Shown here one piece after another: positions 25,377-35,157 of a DNA stretch of 64,000 bases (position 1 is its first letter; each line of letters starts with the position of its first letter). Location: assembly GCA_040386195.1 (NCBI GenBank), contig JAZKFV010000005.1, forward strand, positions 62,001 through 126,000, in the 5' to 3' direction. The notes beneath the pieces are model-generated. The model saw only the letters and a program-made list of their open reading frames with translations. It searched no databases and was not told the DNA's origin. The stretch is from JAJTCH01 sp040386195 (GTDB lineage: Bacteria > Pseudomonadota > Alphaproteobacteria > Rickettsiales > UBA1997). A program made the position numbers and the translations under genes.

Positions 25377-26894
25377 TTACTGATTCATCGATTTAAAAAA
25401 CTCTTCATTAGTTTTAGAATTTTCAAGCTTATTGAGCAAGAATTCCATTGCTTCAACTGAGCTCATTGGGTTAACGATTCTTCTGAGCATCCAAGTTTTT
25501 GCAAGAGTTGCGCGATCAACCAAAAGTTCTTCTTTTCTGGTTCCTGATTTAGTGATATCAATAGCTGGGAAAGTTCTTTTATCGGATAATTTACGATCCA
25601 AAATAATTTCGGAGTTGCCGGTTCCTTTAAATTCTTCGAAGATAACTTCGTCCATTTTTGAACCAGTATCAACCAATGCGGTGGCAATGATGGTGAGCGA
25701 TCCGCCTTCTTCAATATTTCTGGCGGCACCGAAAAATCTTTTTGGTTTTTGTAGTGCGTTAGAATCCACACCGCCAGTTAAAACTTTTCCGGATGATGGA
25801 ATTACAGTGTTGTAAGCACGAGCCAATCTAGTGATTGAGTCTAATAAAATTACAACATCTTTTTTAGCTTCAACTAATCTTTTAGCTTTTTCAATTACCA
25901 TCTCAGCAAGCTGCACGTGACGAGTTGCTGGCTCATCGAAAGTTGAGCTAACAACTTCACCTTTTACGGAACGGAGCATATCAGTTACTTCTTCTGGTCT
26001 TTCGTCAATTAACAAAACTAACAAAACAATTTCAGGATGATTGGCAGTAATTGAATGGGCAATATTTTGCATCAAAGAAGTTTTACCAGTTCTTGGTGGC
26101 GCAACAATCAAGGCTCTTTGTCCTTTTCCTAGAGGCGAAATCATATCAATAACTCTGGTGCTGATATCGCTTTTAGCTGAGTTAGTATCTTCTAATTCTA
26201 ATTTTTCATCTGGATAAAGTGGCGTTAAATCGTCGAACACCACGCGGTTTCTAATTTTTTCTGGCGCACCAAAATTGACTTCGTTGACGCGAAGTAATGC
26301 AAAATATCTTTCACCTTTTTTAGGAGCGCGAACTTGACCTTTCACAGTGTCGCCAGTTCTAAGTCCAAATCTTTTAATTTGACTTGGTGAAACATAAATA
26401 TCGTCCGAACCTGGGAAATAATTGGCTTCGCAAGCTCTTAGAAAACCAAATCCATCCGGCAGAACTTCTAAAACACCTTCGCCGATAATGATATTATTAT
26501 AATTTTGATCGGAGAAACCTTTGAGAATGTAGTAAATAATATCTTGCTTGCCCAAATCACCGATATTATCAACACCGTATGTTGCGGCAATTTCAATTAG
26601 TTTTTCAGGAGTTTTAGCTTTGAGGGATTTAAGCTCAAGAACTGCATTGGAATTATTTATTTCAGTTTTTTCATCACCAATAATAGCGTTTTCTTCACTA
26701 TCACTTTCAGCATTGCCATTATTGCCGTTACTTATTTTTACTGGTTCAACAGCAATATTAGCACTTTGAATTTCAGCTTCATCTTTATTGTTTAATTTTA
26801 AAGTCTCAGTGGGACTAGAGGTGTTGTTATTGTTTAATCTTAGAGTTTCAGATCCGGAATTTGAATTGCCAGAGTTAGAGTTTTGAAAGGACAT
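25377..26894 (-). CDS. rho: Transcription termination factor Rho with Asn-rich N-terminal extension
   Basis: Rho is the hexameric RNA helicase that ends transcription. The 505-residue protein has the RNA-binding domain (DGFGFLRA, YVSPSQIKRFGLRTGDTV), Walker A APPRTGKTSL (about 265), Walker B VVILLDSITRLARAYN and the Q/R-loop region TGGVDSNALQKPKRFFGAARN. About 85 residues before the conserved start are low-complexity, rich in Asn, Ser, Glu, with TETLRLNN/TETLKLNN-like repeats. This makes it longer than the usual 420 or so. The gene lies 301 nt downstream of the 16S gene on the same strand. The ATG at 26894 is supported by the open frame, though the next in-frame starts cannot be excluded. Confidence 0.95.
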   Translation of the reverse strand: MSFQNSNSGNSNSGSETLRLNNNNTSSPTETLKLNNKDEAEIQSANIAVEPVKISNGNNGNAESDSEENAIIGDEKTEINNSNAVLELKSLKAKTPEKLIEIAATYGVDNIGDLGKQDIIYYILKGFSDQNYNNIIIGEGVLEVLPDGFGFLRACEANYFPGSDDIYVSPSQIKRFGLRTGDTVKGQVRAPKKGERYFALLRVNEVNFGAPEKIRNRVVFDDLTPLYPDEKLELEDTNSAKSDISTRVIDMISPLGKGQRALIVAPPRTGKTSLMQNIAHSITANHPEIVLLVLLIDERPEEVTDMLRSVKGEVVSSTFDEPATRHVQLAEMVIEKAKRLVEAKKDVVILLDSITRLARAYNTVIPSSGKVLTGGVDSNALQKPKRFFGAARNIEEGGSLTIIATALVDTGSKMDEVIFEEFKGTGNSEIILDRKLSDKRTFPAIDITKSGTRKEELLVDRATLAKTWMLRRIVNPMSSVEAMEFLLNKLENSKTNEEFFKSMNQ

Positions 26895-27005
26895 CGTAAT
26901 TTATGATTGATTGATAGATAGATTGATTAAGAGAATCAAACAAGATTTGGAAAAAATAAAAGCTTGATTGAGAAAATGGAAGTTTAGAGTGGAGTCTTGT
27001 AAATA

Positions 27006-27042
27006 ATTTCAATTGTTTTAAAAGCAAAATAAAGGCGATAGT
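27006..27042 (-). other. 3' arm of the 16S rRNA processing stem
   Basis: These 37 nt are perfectly complementary to 28782-28818 on the other side of the 16S gene. In the precursor RNA they would pair to bring the ends of 16S together, the usual substrate for RNase III. The arm is 154 nt from the mature 3' end because a family A element lies in between. Confidence 0.85.
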
Positions 27043-27147
27043 AACAAAAGTCGTAAGTCGTTAGTCGTAAGTCGTAAGTAAAACCGAGTTCGGAATGACT
27101 TACAACTTACGACTAACGACTGGCGACTCTTATGTAAAGGCGATAGT
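27030..27147. repeat. Family A element (copy 4) flanked by a 13-nt direct repeat
   Basis: TAAAGGCGATAGT occurs at 27030-27042 and again at 27135-27147. Between them (27043-27134) is an inverted heptamer element: GTCGTAAGTCGTTAGTCGT at the left, ACTTACGACTAACGACT at the right, with AAAACCGAGTTCGG in the loop (27080-27093). The second direct repeat continues with GCG, which also continues the complementarity to the 5' arm (28779-28781). This layout looks like an insertion with target duplication. Confidence 0.8.
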
Positions 27148-27195
27148 GCGTGTTTTGTAATGAGAAAATTACCGAAGTAAAATTCTAACATTTTT

Positions 27196-28692
<1,497 letters not shown>

Positions 28693-28778
28693 TGAGTTCG
28701 ATTTGGCTTAAATCTTTATTGACGTTTTCTCATATTCTTGCGAATACGAGGACAAATAAAGAGATAGCTAATTTAATT

Positions 28779-28818
28779 CGCACTATCGCCTTTATTTTGC
28801 TTTTAAAACAATTGAAAT
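28779..28818 (-). other. 5' arm of the 16S rRNA processing stem
   Basis: Positions 28782-28818 are the exact reverse complement of 27006-27042, and 28779-28794 pair with 27135-27150. Together these show an original uninterrupted stem of 40 bp, located 86 nt upstream of the mature 5' end. Confidence 0.85.
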
Positions 28819-28883
28819 ATTCACAATGTAAAACAGCTACTTATTGCATCAGAAATGCAGATCTTCTTAAAGAAGGGTCGCAC

Positions 28884-28913
28884 ACTTTAGCGTAAAGTGA
28901 TTTTTAAAGTCAA
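28884..28913 (-). promoter_or_regulatory. Candidate 16S rRNA promoter
   Basis: Read on the minus strand: TTGACT (28908-28913), an 18-nt spacer, TAAAGT (28884-28889). It lies about 190 nt upstream of the mature 16S 5' end, before the 5' processing arm, as needed for the arm to be transcribed. Based on consensus match only. Confidence 0.5.
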
Positions 28914-29152
28914 GAATAATTTTTGAAGATTTTACTTGAGAGTAAAAAGGAAGATAATCAGAGTTGAGGATCGGCAGAATTTAAAATAATTAATATTTCA
29001 AATTCCAAAATCTCAACTAACAAAGAGGGGTGAAATATAGGAAGTATTTTTATGTTGTCAACAACTAATTTTAATAAATTTATATTTTGTTTTTTTAGAT
29101 GTGTTAACTATTATTTCGCCTCACTTTTATTATCAATCAACACAATCAAAAT

Positions 29153-29974
29153 ATGACTGGCAGCCTCCAACACATCATCGAAACTGCATTTGAAAATCGC
29201 AGCGAAATTAATTCTTCAACCACCGGAACTGTTCGCGAAGCAGTTGGCGTGATCTTAGGAATGCTCGATCATGGCAAGCTTAGAATTTGCAACAAAGAGA
29301 ATGGCATTTGGAAAGTCAATGAGTGGGTAAAAAAAGCCATCCTGCTATCATTTCGTTTGAACGATAACGAATTAATGAATTCCGGCGTTCATAATTATTT
29401 CGATAAAGTCTCATTAAAATTTTCCAACTGGGGCGATAAAGAATTCAGAGAAGCTGGCTTCAGATCAGTTCCTGGAGCGATTGTTCGCCATGGTTCTTAC
29501 ATTGCTAAAAATGCAGTTTTATTACCATCTTTTATAAATGTTGGCGCTTATGTTGACGAAGGCTCAATGATTGACGCTTGGTCTACAGTTGGCTCTTGCG
29601 CCCAAATTGGTAAACATTGCCACATCTCTGGCGGAGCTGGAATTGGCGGGGTTTTAGAACCATTACAAGCTAATCCAGTTATCATTGAAGATAATTGTTT
29701 TATCGGTGCTAGAAGTGAAGTTGCTGAAGGTGTGATTGTTGAAGAAGGCTCAGTGCTGTCAATGGGAGTTTATATTGGCGCTTCAACAAAAATTATTGAT
29801 CGGGCAACTGGTGAAATTTTCTACGGTCGCGTTCCCGCTTACTCAGTTGTGGTTCCCGGAAATATTCAAGATAAAAACAATCCACATCTTTCTTTATACG
29901 CAGCGATTATTGTGAAAAGAGTTGATGAAAAAACCAGATCAAAAACTTCAATCAACGAATTACTTCGCGACTAA
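29153..29974 (+). CDS. dapD: Tetrahydrodipicolinate N-succinyltransferase
   Basis: DapD succinylates tetrahydrodipicolinate in the lysine/diaminopimelate pathway. The 273-residue left-handed beta-helix protein has the N-terminal helical domain and hexapeptide repeats (FINVGAYVDEGSMIDAW, GKHCHISGGAGIGGVLEP, NCFIGARSEVAEGVIVEEGS) and the conserved SMGVYIGASTKI. With dapB at 61.6 kb this shows the succinylase branch of DAP synthesis, needed for peptidoglycan. The stop overlaps the kdpE stop by 4 nt (convergent). Confidence 0.96.
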   Translation: MTGSLQHIIETAFENRSEINSSTTGTVREAVGVILGMLDHGKLRICNKENGIWKVNEWVKKAILLSFRLNDNELMNSGVHNYFDKVSLKFSNWGDKEFREAGFRSVPGAIVRHGSYIAKNAVLLPSFINVGAYVDEGSMIDAWSTVGSCAQIGKHCHISGGAGIGGVLEPLQANPVIIEDNCFIGARSEVAEGVIVEEGSVLSMGVYIGASTKIIDRATGEIFYGRVPAYSVVVPGNIQDKNNPHLSLYAAIIVKRVDEKTRSKTSINELLRD

Positions 29975-30651
29975 ATTTTAAACCGATAACCCACCGCCGT
30001 TTCAGTAATTATATATTTGGGATTAAGTGGGTTATCTTGTAATTTTTGTCTGAGGTGCTGAATATAAATGCGTAAATAGTGATTACTATTAGTGTGATGT
30101 TTTCCCCAAATTTCTTGCAGCAATTGTTTGTAAGTAATTATCTTTCCTGCATTTTTAATTAAAATTGCCAAAATTTTATATTCAATTGGAGTTAGGTGAA
30201 TATTGGCTCCTTTGACCAAAACTTGTCTTTGCTGCAAATCAACTTTCAAATCTCCGTTTTCAAAAATTGCTGAATTATTTGCCAAAGATATTTGCTGGCG
30301 ACGCAGAACTGCTTTGATTCGCGCCAATAATTCTCCAGCGCTAAATGGCTTAGTTAAATAATCATCCGCCCCAAATTCCAACGCGTCAACCTTGTCATTT
30401 TCTGCTTCTCTTGCTGAAAGAATAATGATGGGCACATTACTCCATCCACGAATTTGTTTGATAATTTCAATGCCATCAATATCAGGCAAACTCAAATCTA
30501 GGATAATAATTGCCGGTGGATGAAAACTAGTTTGTTTCAAACCATCTTTGCCATTAATTGCAAAATCAATTTTGTAATCGTCAGATAAAATATTGCCCAG
30601 AAGCCTTCTAATTTCTGGCTCGTCTTCAATAATTAAAATTTCAGTTTTCAT
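29971..30651 (-). CDS. kdpE: KdpE-like response regulator (OmpR family)
   Basis: The 226-residue protein has an N-terminal receiver domain (ILIIEDEPEIRRLL, phospho-acceptor Asp in IIILDLSLPDIDG, Thr/Lys switch DYLTKPF) and a C-terminal winged-helix domain (LTPIEYKILAILIKNAGK, QLLQEIWGKHHTNSNHYLRI, YIITETAVGYRF). The HTNSNHYLRIYIQHLRQKL segment is characteristic of KdpE. Its start overlaps the kinase gene by 11 nt. KdpE controls the potassium-uptake operon kdpFABC in other bacteria, but no kdpABC is in view. Confidence 0.88.
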   Translation of the reverse strand: MKTEILIIEDEPEIRRLLGNILSDDYKIDFAINGKDGLKQTSFHPPAIIILDLSLPDIDGIEIIKQIRGWSNVPIIILSAREAENDKVDALEFGADDYLTKPFSAGELLARIKAVLRRQQISLANNSAIFENGDLKVDLQQRQVLVKGANIHLTPIEYKILAILIKNAGKIITYKQLLQEIWGKHHTNSNHYLRIYIQHLRQKLQDNPLNPKYIITETAVGYRFKI

Positions 30652-31711
30652 TTTTTATAGGTATTGTGAAAGTGAATTTTGCACCGCCATCAATTTGGTT
30701 TTGCGCCCAAATTTTGCCGTGATGCAAATTAATTATAGTTTGGCAAATCGCCAAACCCAAACCAGTTCCTTTTTCGGCAATTCCATTGTGATGATTAGTA
30801 TAAAATTTATCAAAAATCTTTTTCTCTTCGCCAATTTCAATGCCGCTGCCGCTATCCAAAATCACCACAACCATATTTTCATTTTCTTGATAAACAAAAA
30901 TCGTGATGATGCCTTGCTCCTTGGTATATTTGGCGGAATTGTCTAAAAGATTGGCGATAACTTGTTCAATTAAAGAACCGTCAATGGCAATCATTTCTAA
31001 ATTATCGGCAATGTTGGTGATGATTTGATGATTTTGTAATCTGGTTTTAAGCCTTACCAATGCAGCGCCGATCACTTCATCAATAAAATATAATTCTTTT
31101 TTGATCTTAATATTTCCTGATTCCAACCGAGTTATTTCCAATAAATTATTAATGATGTGCGATAATTTTTCGGCTTGATTATGAATTGAATTGGCGATTT
31201 GAGAAATATTATTATCGTTTTTTGCTAACTGCGAAATATTGGCGGAAAGCCCAATTATTGAGGTGAGCGGCGTTCTTAAATCGTGGGAAATTGAACTAAG
31301 CAAAGTATTTTTTAATTTTTCACCAGCAATTTCTAATTCTTTTTTCTGCACCGAAATAGTTTGTTTTTGTAACTTCGCCGCTTGCGTGGCAATCACCAAA
31401 CCGGTAAGCAACATCACCAAAAAAGTTGTCCAATATGATTGATCATGAACATTAAAACTATAAAGCGGTGGCACGAAGAAGAAGTTAAAAAGACTAACTG
31501 CTAAGAAAATATAAACTAGAGATGGAACCTTACCACATCTTGACGCAACAATTATCACACCGACCAAATAAATCATTATTTGATCAATTGGAATTAAGAA
31601 ATTGTCTAATAATTTATTAATGATGGTGAAGAAAATTGCGGTGAAAATTGCTTGGAAATAGAGGTTAAGATTGGTGTTTTTTAGGATTTGAAATAAATCG
31701 AGAAGTTTCAT
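30641..31711 (-). CDS. KdpD-like sensor histidine kinase lacking the N-terminal sensor
   Basis: The 356-residue kinase begins with a four-helix membrane region of DUF4118 type (about 15-105, including FLAVSLFNFFFVPPLYSF, typical of KdpD), then HisKA with the phospho-acceptor His in SSISHDLRTPLTSIIG (about 142) and an HATPase domain (NLLDNSAKYT, DSGSGI, GTGLGLAI). Full KdpD is about 900 residues and carries KdpD and USP domains before the membrane part. Both are missing and the ORF starts cleanly at an ATG, so this is a short form rather than a frameshifted gene. It is operonic with the regulator. Confidence 0.87.
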   Translation of the reverse strand: MKLLDLFQILKNTNLNLYFQAIFTAIFFTIINKLLDNFLIPIDQIMIYLVGVIIVASRCGKVPSLVYIFLAVSLFNFFFVPPLYSFNVHDQSYWTTFLVMLLTGLVIATQAAKLQKQTISVQKKELEIAGEKLKNTLLSSISHDLRTPLTSIIGLSANISQLAKNDNNISQIANSIHNQAEKLSHIINNLLEITRLESGNIKIKKELYFIDEVIGAALVRLKTRLQNHQIITNIADNLEMIAIDGSLIEQVIANLLDNSAKYTKEQGIITIFVYQENENMVVVILDSGSGIEIGEEKKIFDKFYTNHHNGIAEKGTGLGLAICQTIINLHHGKIWAQNQIDGGAKFTFTIPIKNEN

Positions 31712-31755
31712 TTTACTATTTTGAATTTTAATTCTCTTGTTGTATCACCGCAAGC

Positions 31756-31839
31756 TGTCATCCTGAGCAAAGCGAAGGATCTCTTGAGTTAAAAACCCAA
31801 AGCCGAATCACGAGATCCTTCGCTTTGCTCAGGATGACA
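31756..31839. repeat. Palindromic element, family B (copy 3)
   Basis: An 84-nt palindrome: TGTCATCCTGAGCAAAGCG at the left, reverse complement at the right, short loop with AAAACCCAAAGCCGAATC. It lies between the kinase and porin genes (both minus strand) and may act as a hairpin downstream of the porin mRNA. Slightly shorter loop than copies 1 and 2. Confidence 0.93.
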
Positions 31840-31859
31840 AATTGGGGTGATGAGCATTT

Positions 31860-33338
31860 CTAATAATGAATAATCATATCCGTAGCAAAAATATATTGGT
31901 TGTGGCTTTCGCCGCCATTATAAGCAGCTTTGTCATAAGAACGCTCAAAACGAATTTCGGGGCGAATGGTTATCACATCACCAATCCAATGTGTCCAGCC
32001 AATTAGATGTTCACTATATAAAGTTTGGTAGCCAGTTCTTTGCCCACGATTATCTTTAAAAAATTCATTACGGAAAGTTATAAAATCGCGCGGGGCAAAT
32101 TGATATAAAAAATAATGCACTGCCGCCCATTGATTAGCGCGGCAAGTTAAATCTCCAGCCTTACAAGTGGCGCCGTTAGAGCCTTTAATTAATGGCGGCG
32201 CATTTTCATTATTGACACTTGGAACATCATTTTGCCACATATACCAACCTTCAGTTGCCATATGCCATTTGGGATTAAATTTATGATACCAAGTTGCCAC
32301 CAACATTTGCAAATTGTTATAACCGTATTCGCCGCTGTTTAGACCATTAATGCAAGGATAAATATTGTCATTGCCGCTGTCTGATGTCCAGTTAATACAA
32401 GCTCCGGGGGTTAATTTTCTGTTTTGCTTATCCCACAGAGCATTATCAGTTCCGTTAGAAATCTCAAATTGCGCTGTCCAGTTTTTATTAAGTTTTACGG
32501 TATTAACAATTCCAGTGCGGGTATAAGGATCGTAGCCATAAAGCAATGAATGACTGAAAGTATAATTATTTGGCGCTAATTGCGCTTCAATATCGGGAAT
32601 TGAAATATAACGGCCAACTCTAATATTCATTCCCTCAGCAACTTTTGGAATATATAAATCGCCATAAAACATTACTGGGTCATAGCCATACATTTTGCCA
32701 TCGCGCAAATATTGCTGGCTGAGTAATTTATTAGAAAAAGTATATTTATAATCCGTGCCGTAAAGATTGGCTAAACGAAAACCCCAATCAAGATGATCGG
32801 TTTGCACTGTGTCTGGCACGCGCTCAACATATAAAGTTGCTTGATGCAGCTGCAAAGAATTTGGATAAGCATAGTAAGATGCAGGATAATTGCCGCCAAT
32901 GCCAGAGCTGGTTGAATATTTACTAGTTGAACTGCTTAAATTAAAACCCGGAGCTAGCCAACCATAAATTTTAATACGACTATCTTTAATTGCTTGCCCA
33001 TCTTCACCGCAATATAAAGTGTCCATCAAAGGCGAAACTGTTGTATCTTCATAACCAATCGGCGATGTGCCACCAATTGGAAAAGTTGAACCAGGAAATG
33101 GTGGCGAGCTAAGCTGTGGCTCAGTGCCGCGATATGCTGCTGTGCTTGGCTCTTCGCCGGTTACCGCCAAATGTTCTTTATAAGTTTGATAAAATCTAGT
33201 CGCAAAACCTTGGCTAGATTTTGCGCCGCAACCTTGAGCCGGAGCGCCGGCATTCAAATTAATCTCCGATGCCAAAACTGAATTAGCCAAAATAATCATG
33301 ACAAAATTTGCCAATACTATTTTTTTGATGTGAAACAT
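31860..33338 (-). CDS. Outer-membrane beta-barrel porin (BBP2/OmpL-like)
   Basis: A signal peptide (FHIKKIVLANFVMIILANSV, cleaved near LAS-E) is followed by a 470-residue Tyr/Trp/Asn-rich mature protein with alternating strands and no membrane helix, ending in IFATDMIIHY with a C-terminal aromatic, as in outer-membrane proteins. Segments such as LHQATLYVERVPD, NIRVGRYISIPDIEAQLAPNN and TAQFEISNGTDNALW resemble the beta-barrel porin-2 (OmpL-like) family. I use the ATG at 33338, since the upstream ATG would put polar residues before the signal peptide. Substrate unknown. Two Cys pairs in the mature chain may form disulfides. Confidence 0.78.
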   Translation of the reverse strand: MFHIKKIVLANFVMIILANSVLASEINLNAGAPAQGCGAKSSQGFATRFYQTYKEHLAVTGEEPSTAAYRGTEPQLSSPPFPGSTFPIGGTSPIGYEDTTVSPLMDTLYCGEDGQAIKDSRIKIYGWLAPGFNLSSSTSKYSTSSGIGGNYPASYYAYPNSLQLHQATLYVERVPDTVQTDHLDWGFRLANLYGTDYKYTFSNKLLSQQYLRDGKMYGYDPVMFYGDLYIPKVAEGMNIRVGRYISIPDIEAQLAPNNYTFSHSLLYGYDPYTRTGIVNTVKLNKNWTAQFEISNGTDNALWDKQNRKLTPGACINWTSDSGNDNIYPCINGLNSGEYGYNNLQMLVATWYHKFNPKWHMATEGWYMWQNDVPSVNNENAPPLIKGSNGATCKAGDLTCRANQWAAVHYFLYQFAPRDFITFRNEFFKDNRGQRTGYQTLYSEHLIGWTHWIGDVITIRPEIRFERSYDKAAYNGGESHNQYIFATDMIIHY

Positions 33339-33441
33339 TTTATTATCTTGTTGGTTAAAAAAATCTGGCACAGAATAAATATTGTTTTATATAAGTGTCG
33401 TTAAAAAACATCTCGCATCCGTAAAGATTTTGTAAAAACCA

Positions 33442-34002
33442 ATGTTTTCAATCGTTGAATCACTAATTATTCTAGCAATTTTGTCACTCAATTTTGGCGT
33501 GATAATTTGGCTTAAAAACAGAATTGCCGTGGTTTCGTCGGTAATGTTGATCAATTTGATTATCATTTTGCTTTGCGCCATCAGCATTGCCGATTATCAA
33601 ATCTTAAAAGAATTAATTATCGCCATCACCATCTATTCGATTACAATTTTAACTTTGATTTCCAATACTAATCACATCGACCAAATCAGTTCTAACAAAC
33701 CTTTAATCGGCGGCAAATTTAATCGTCATTTAATTTTGATTATCACTTTAATGATTAGCTGCAGCGTTTTTTATTTGAGTCAAAGCATCAAACAACAATC
33801 AACTTATACCGCCACTTCTCAGCTAGAAAAAATTATCGGAACCAATAAGGAAGCGCCAATTTCTGCCGCAAAATCTGAGCAAAAAAATCTCAAAAATAAT
33901 GTGCTGTTTAAAAGATCAACTGATGCAATTCTGATTATTGTCGGCGTGATGGCAATTATGCTTTTAGGCAGCAAATATCGTGGTGTGGAGTCGAAGATTT
34001 AA
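33442..34002 (+). CDS. Hypothetical membrane protein, possibly Mrp antiporter-related
   Basis: The 186-residue protein has about five hydrophobic helices (about 5-22, 28-50, 54-72, 95-112, 160-178) and a polar loop (115-155). The first part (KNRIAVVSSVMLINLIIILL, then LKELIIAITIYSITILTLIS) faintly recalls small Mrp/Mnh Na+/H+ antiporter subunits such as MnhF, but the match is too weak to assign. The gene stands alone between the porin (divergent) and holA (convergent, 4-nt overlap). Confidence 0.55.
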   Translation: MFSIVESLIILAILSLNFGVIIWLKNRIAVVSSVMLINLIIILLCAISIADYQILKELIIAITIYSITILTLISNTNHIDQISSNKPLIGGKFNRHLILIITLMISCSVFYLSQSIKQQSTYTATSQLEKIIGTNKEAPISAAKSEQKNLKNNVLFKRSTDAILIIVGVMAIMLLGSKYRGVESKI

Positions 34003-35036
34003 GATTTTTTGAGCAGCGCAAAATTGATAAAAGCCGCCAGCAAAAGTTCTGAATCAAAACTGCTATTTTTACATTTAATTTCCAACTCTTGAAATTTGAC
34101 GAGCAGATTGCCAATTGCTTTGGGATTCCAAATATTTAAATGTCTTTTAAAAGCCGGTTGTTGTTTAAAAAAGATATTCTGAATTTTCATTTCCAAATCC
34201 AAATTGCTACCATTTTCAATATTACTTTTCACCAAAATCAACTTGCTAAAATAACCGCTTAGAAACCTTAAAATAGTGATTGGCGAGGTTTTTTCAGCGA
34301 AGAGTTTTTCTAAAAAGAAAATTGTTTTTTTAGCATCACGATTAGCAAATTCTTCAACCAATTGGAAAGCCGAAATTTCAGCAATATCAGCAATATTTTC
34401 TTGCAAAATTTCCACAGTGATGTGGCGTTTTTCGCCCATAAATAAAGCTAATTTGTCAATTTCATTTAAAATAATTTGGCGATTTTTACCAAATTTATTT
34501 AACAAAATTTCAATCACTTCATTATCAAAAGTAAAATTTTGTTCTTTAAATTTTTGACGAATTATTGCCGAAACTGTCGCCGCATCATCTTCATAACAAG
34601 CAATAACGGCAATATACGGCGAGCTTTCAGCGAATTTTCTTAAGCTAGAACTTTTATCTAAATCACCAGCAGTAATTAAAATAAAATTATCACCAACAAT
34701 CTGAAAATCTTTCTGTTTTTTGGGTGCTTCAAAAATCATCTTCAAACTTTCAGTAGTTTTATTTCCACCATCAACATTAATTAACTTTCGCCCGCCGAGC
34801 ATTGAAATTGCTGCAAATTCATCGCCAAGCAAACCTTTATCTTCATCAAATTGTTTTTCATTTAACGACACCACTAAAAACGGATCATTCAAATCCGCCA
34901 CAATTGAGCTGGCAATTTTCTTAGCACGAATCGAAACCAATCCAGATTCTGGTCCATAAATTAAAGCCGCAAAAATTTCTTTGTTAGCAGCAATATTATT
35001 GATAAAAGCGTCGGCTTGATAAGGCTTGATTTGCAT
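33999..35036 (-). CDS. holA: DNA polymerase III delta subunit
   Basis: The 345-residue protein has the HolA layout: ALIYGPESGLVSIRAKKIA near the N-terminus (degenerate P-loop region), an AAA+ lid, and a C-terminal helical collar domain (FQLVEEFANRDAKKTIFFLEKL, PITILRFLSGYFSKLI). Delta opens the beta clamp in the clamp loader. The divergent prfB starts 121 nt away, and the gap is almost wholly a family A element. Confidence 0.9.
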   Translation of the reverse strand: MQIKPYQADAFINNIAANKEIFAALIYGPESGLVSIRAKKIASSIVADLNDPFLVVSLNEKQFDEDKGLLGDEFAAISMLGGRKLINVDGGNKTTESLKMIFEAPKKQKDFQIVGDNFILITAGDLDKSSSLRKFAESSPYIAVIACYEDDAATVSAIIRQKFKEQNFTFDNEVIEILLNKFGKNRQIILNEIDKLALFMGEKRHITVEILQENIADIAEISAFQLVEEFANRDAKKTIFFLEKLFAEKTSPITILRFLSGYFSKLILVKSNIENGSNLDLEMKIQNIFFKQQPAFKRHLNIWNPKAIGNLLVKFQELEIKCKNSSFDSELLLAAFINFALLKKS

Positions 35037-35040
35037 AATT

Positions 35041-35155
35041 TAGTCGTAAGTCGTAAGTTATAAGTCGTAAGTTAATTATTCTATTTGTATTAAAAAAATA
35101 ATAAATACTTCTTACGACTTACGACTTACGACTTTTGACTCACGACTTACAACCA
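35041..35155. repeat. Inverted heptamer element, family A (copy 5), between holA and prfB
   Basis: TAGTCGTAAGTCGTAAGT-type units (35041-35076) are opposed by CTTACGACTTACGACTTACG units (35111-35155) around an AT-rich loop with many A/T runs. It starts 4 nt from the holA start codon and ends 2 nt before the prfB ATG, so it must contain or displace the promoters and ribosome binding sites of both genes. The loop differs from copies 3 and 4. Confidence 0.88.
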
Positions 35156-35157
35156 AC

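Larger units (their letters stand above)
26895..27195. other. Gap between rho and the 16S rRNA gene
   Basis: This 301-nt stretch has no gene. It holds the rho leader (with GATTGATTGATAGATAGATTG tetranucleotide-like repetition near 26904-26926, minus-strand sense reversed), the distal arm of the 16S processing stem (27006-27042), a family A element (27043-27134) and the second copy of a 13-nt direct repeat (27135-27147). No rho-independent terminator with a T-run was seen after the rRNA, so read-through toward rho is possible. Confidence 0.7.
28693..29152. other. 16S leader and 16S-dapD divergent intergenic region
   Basis: This 460-nt region has no convincing gene. It holds the 16S leader (28693 to about 28877) with the 5' processing arm at 28779-28818, a short hairpin TGCAT-CAGAA-ATGCA (about 28846-28860), a likely rRNA promoter at 28884-28913, and about 240 nt of AT-rich sequence up to dapD that should contain the dapD promoter. 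The open frame on the plus strand here (28620-28895) runs into the rRNA gene and is not a gene. Confidence 0.75.

Noticed and set aside
25300..27147. Possible CRISPR array because of repeated GTCGTAAGT units
   Set aside because: Units are 7 nt, contiguous and inverted, without spacers of uniform length, and there are no cas genes.
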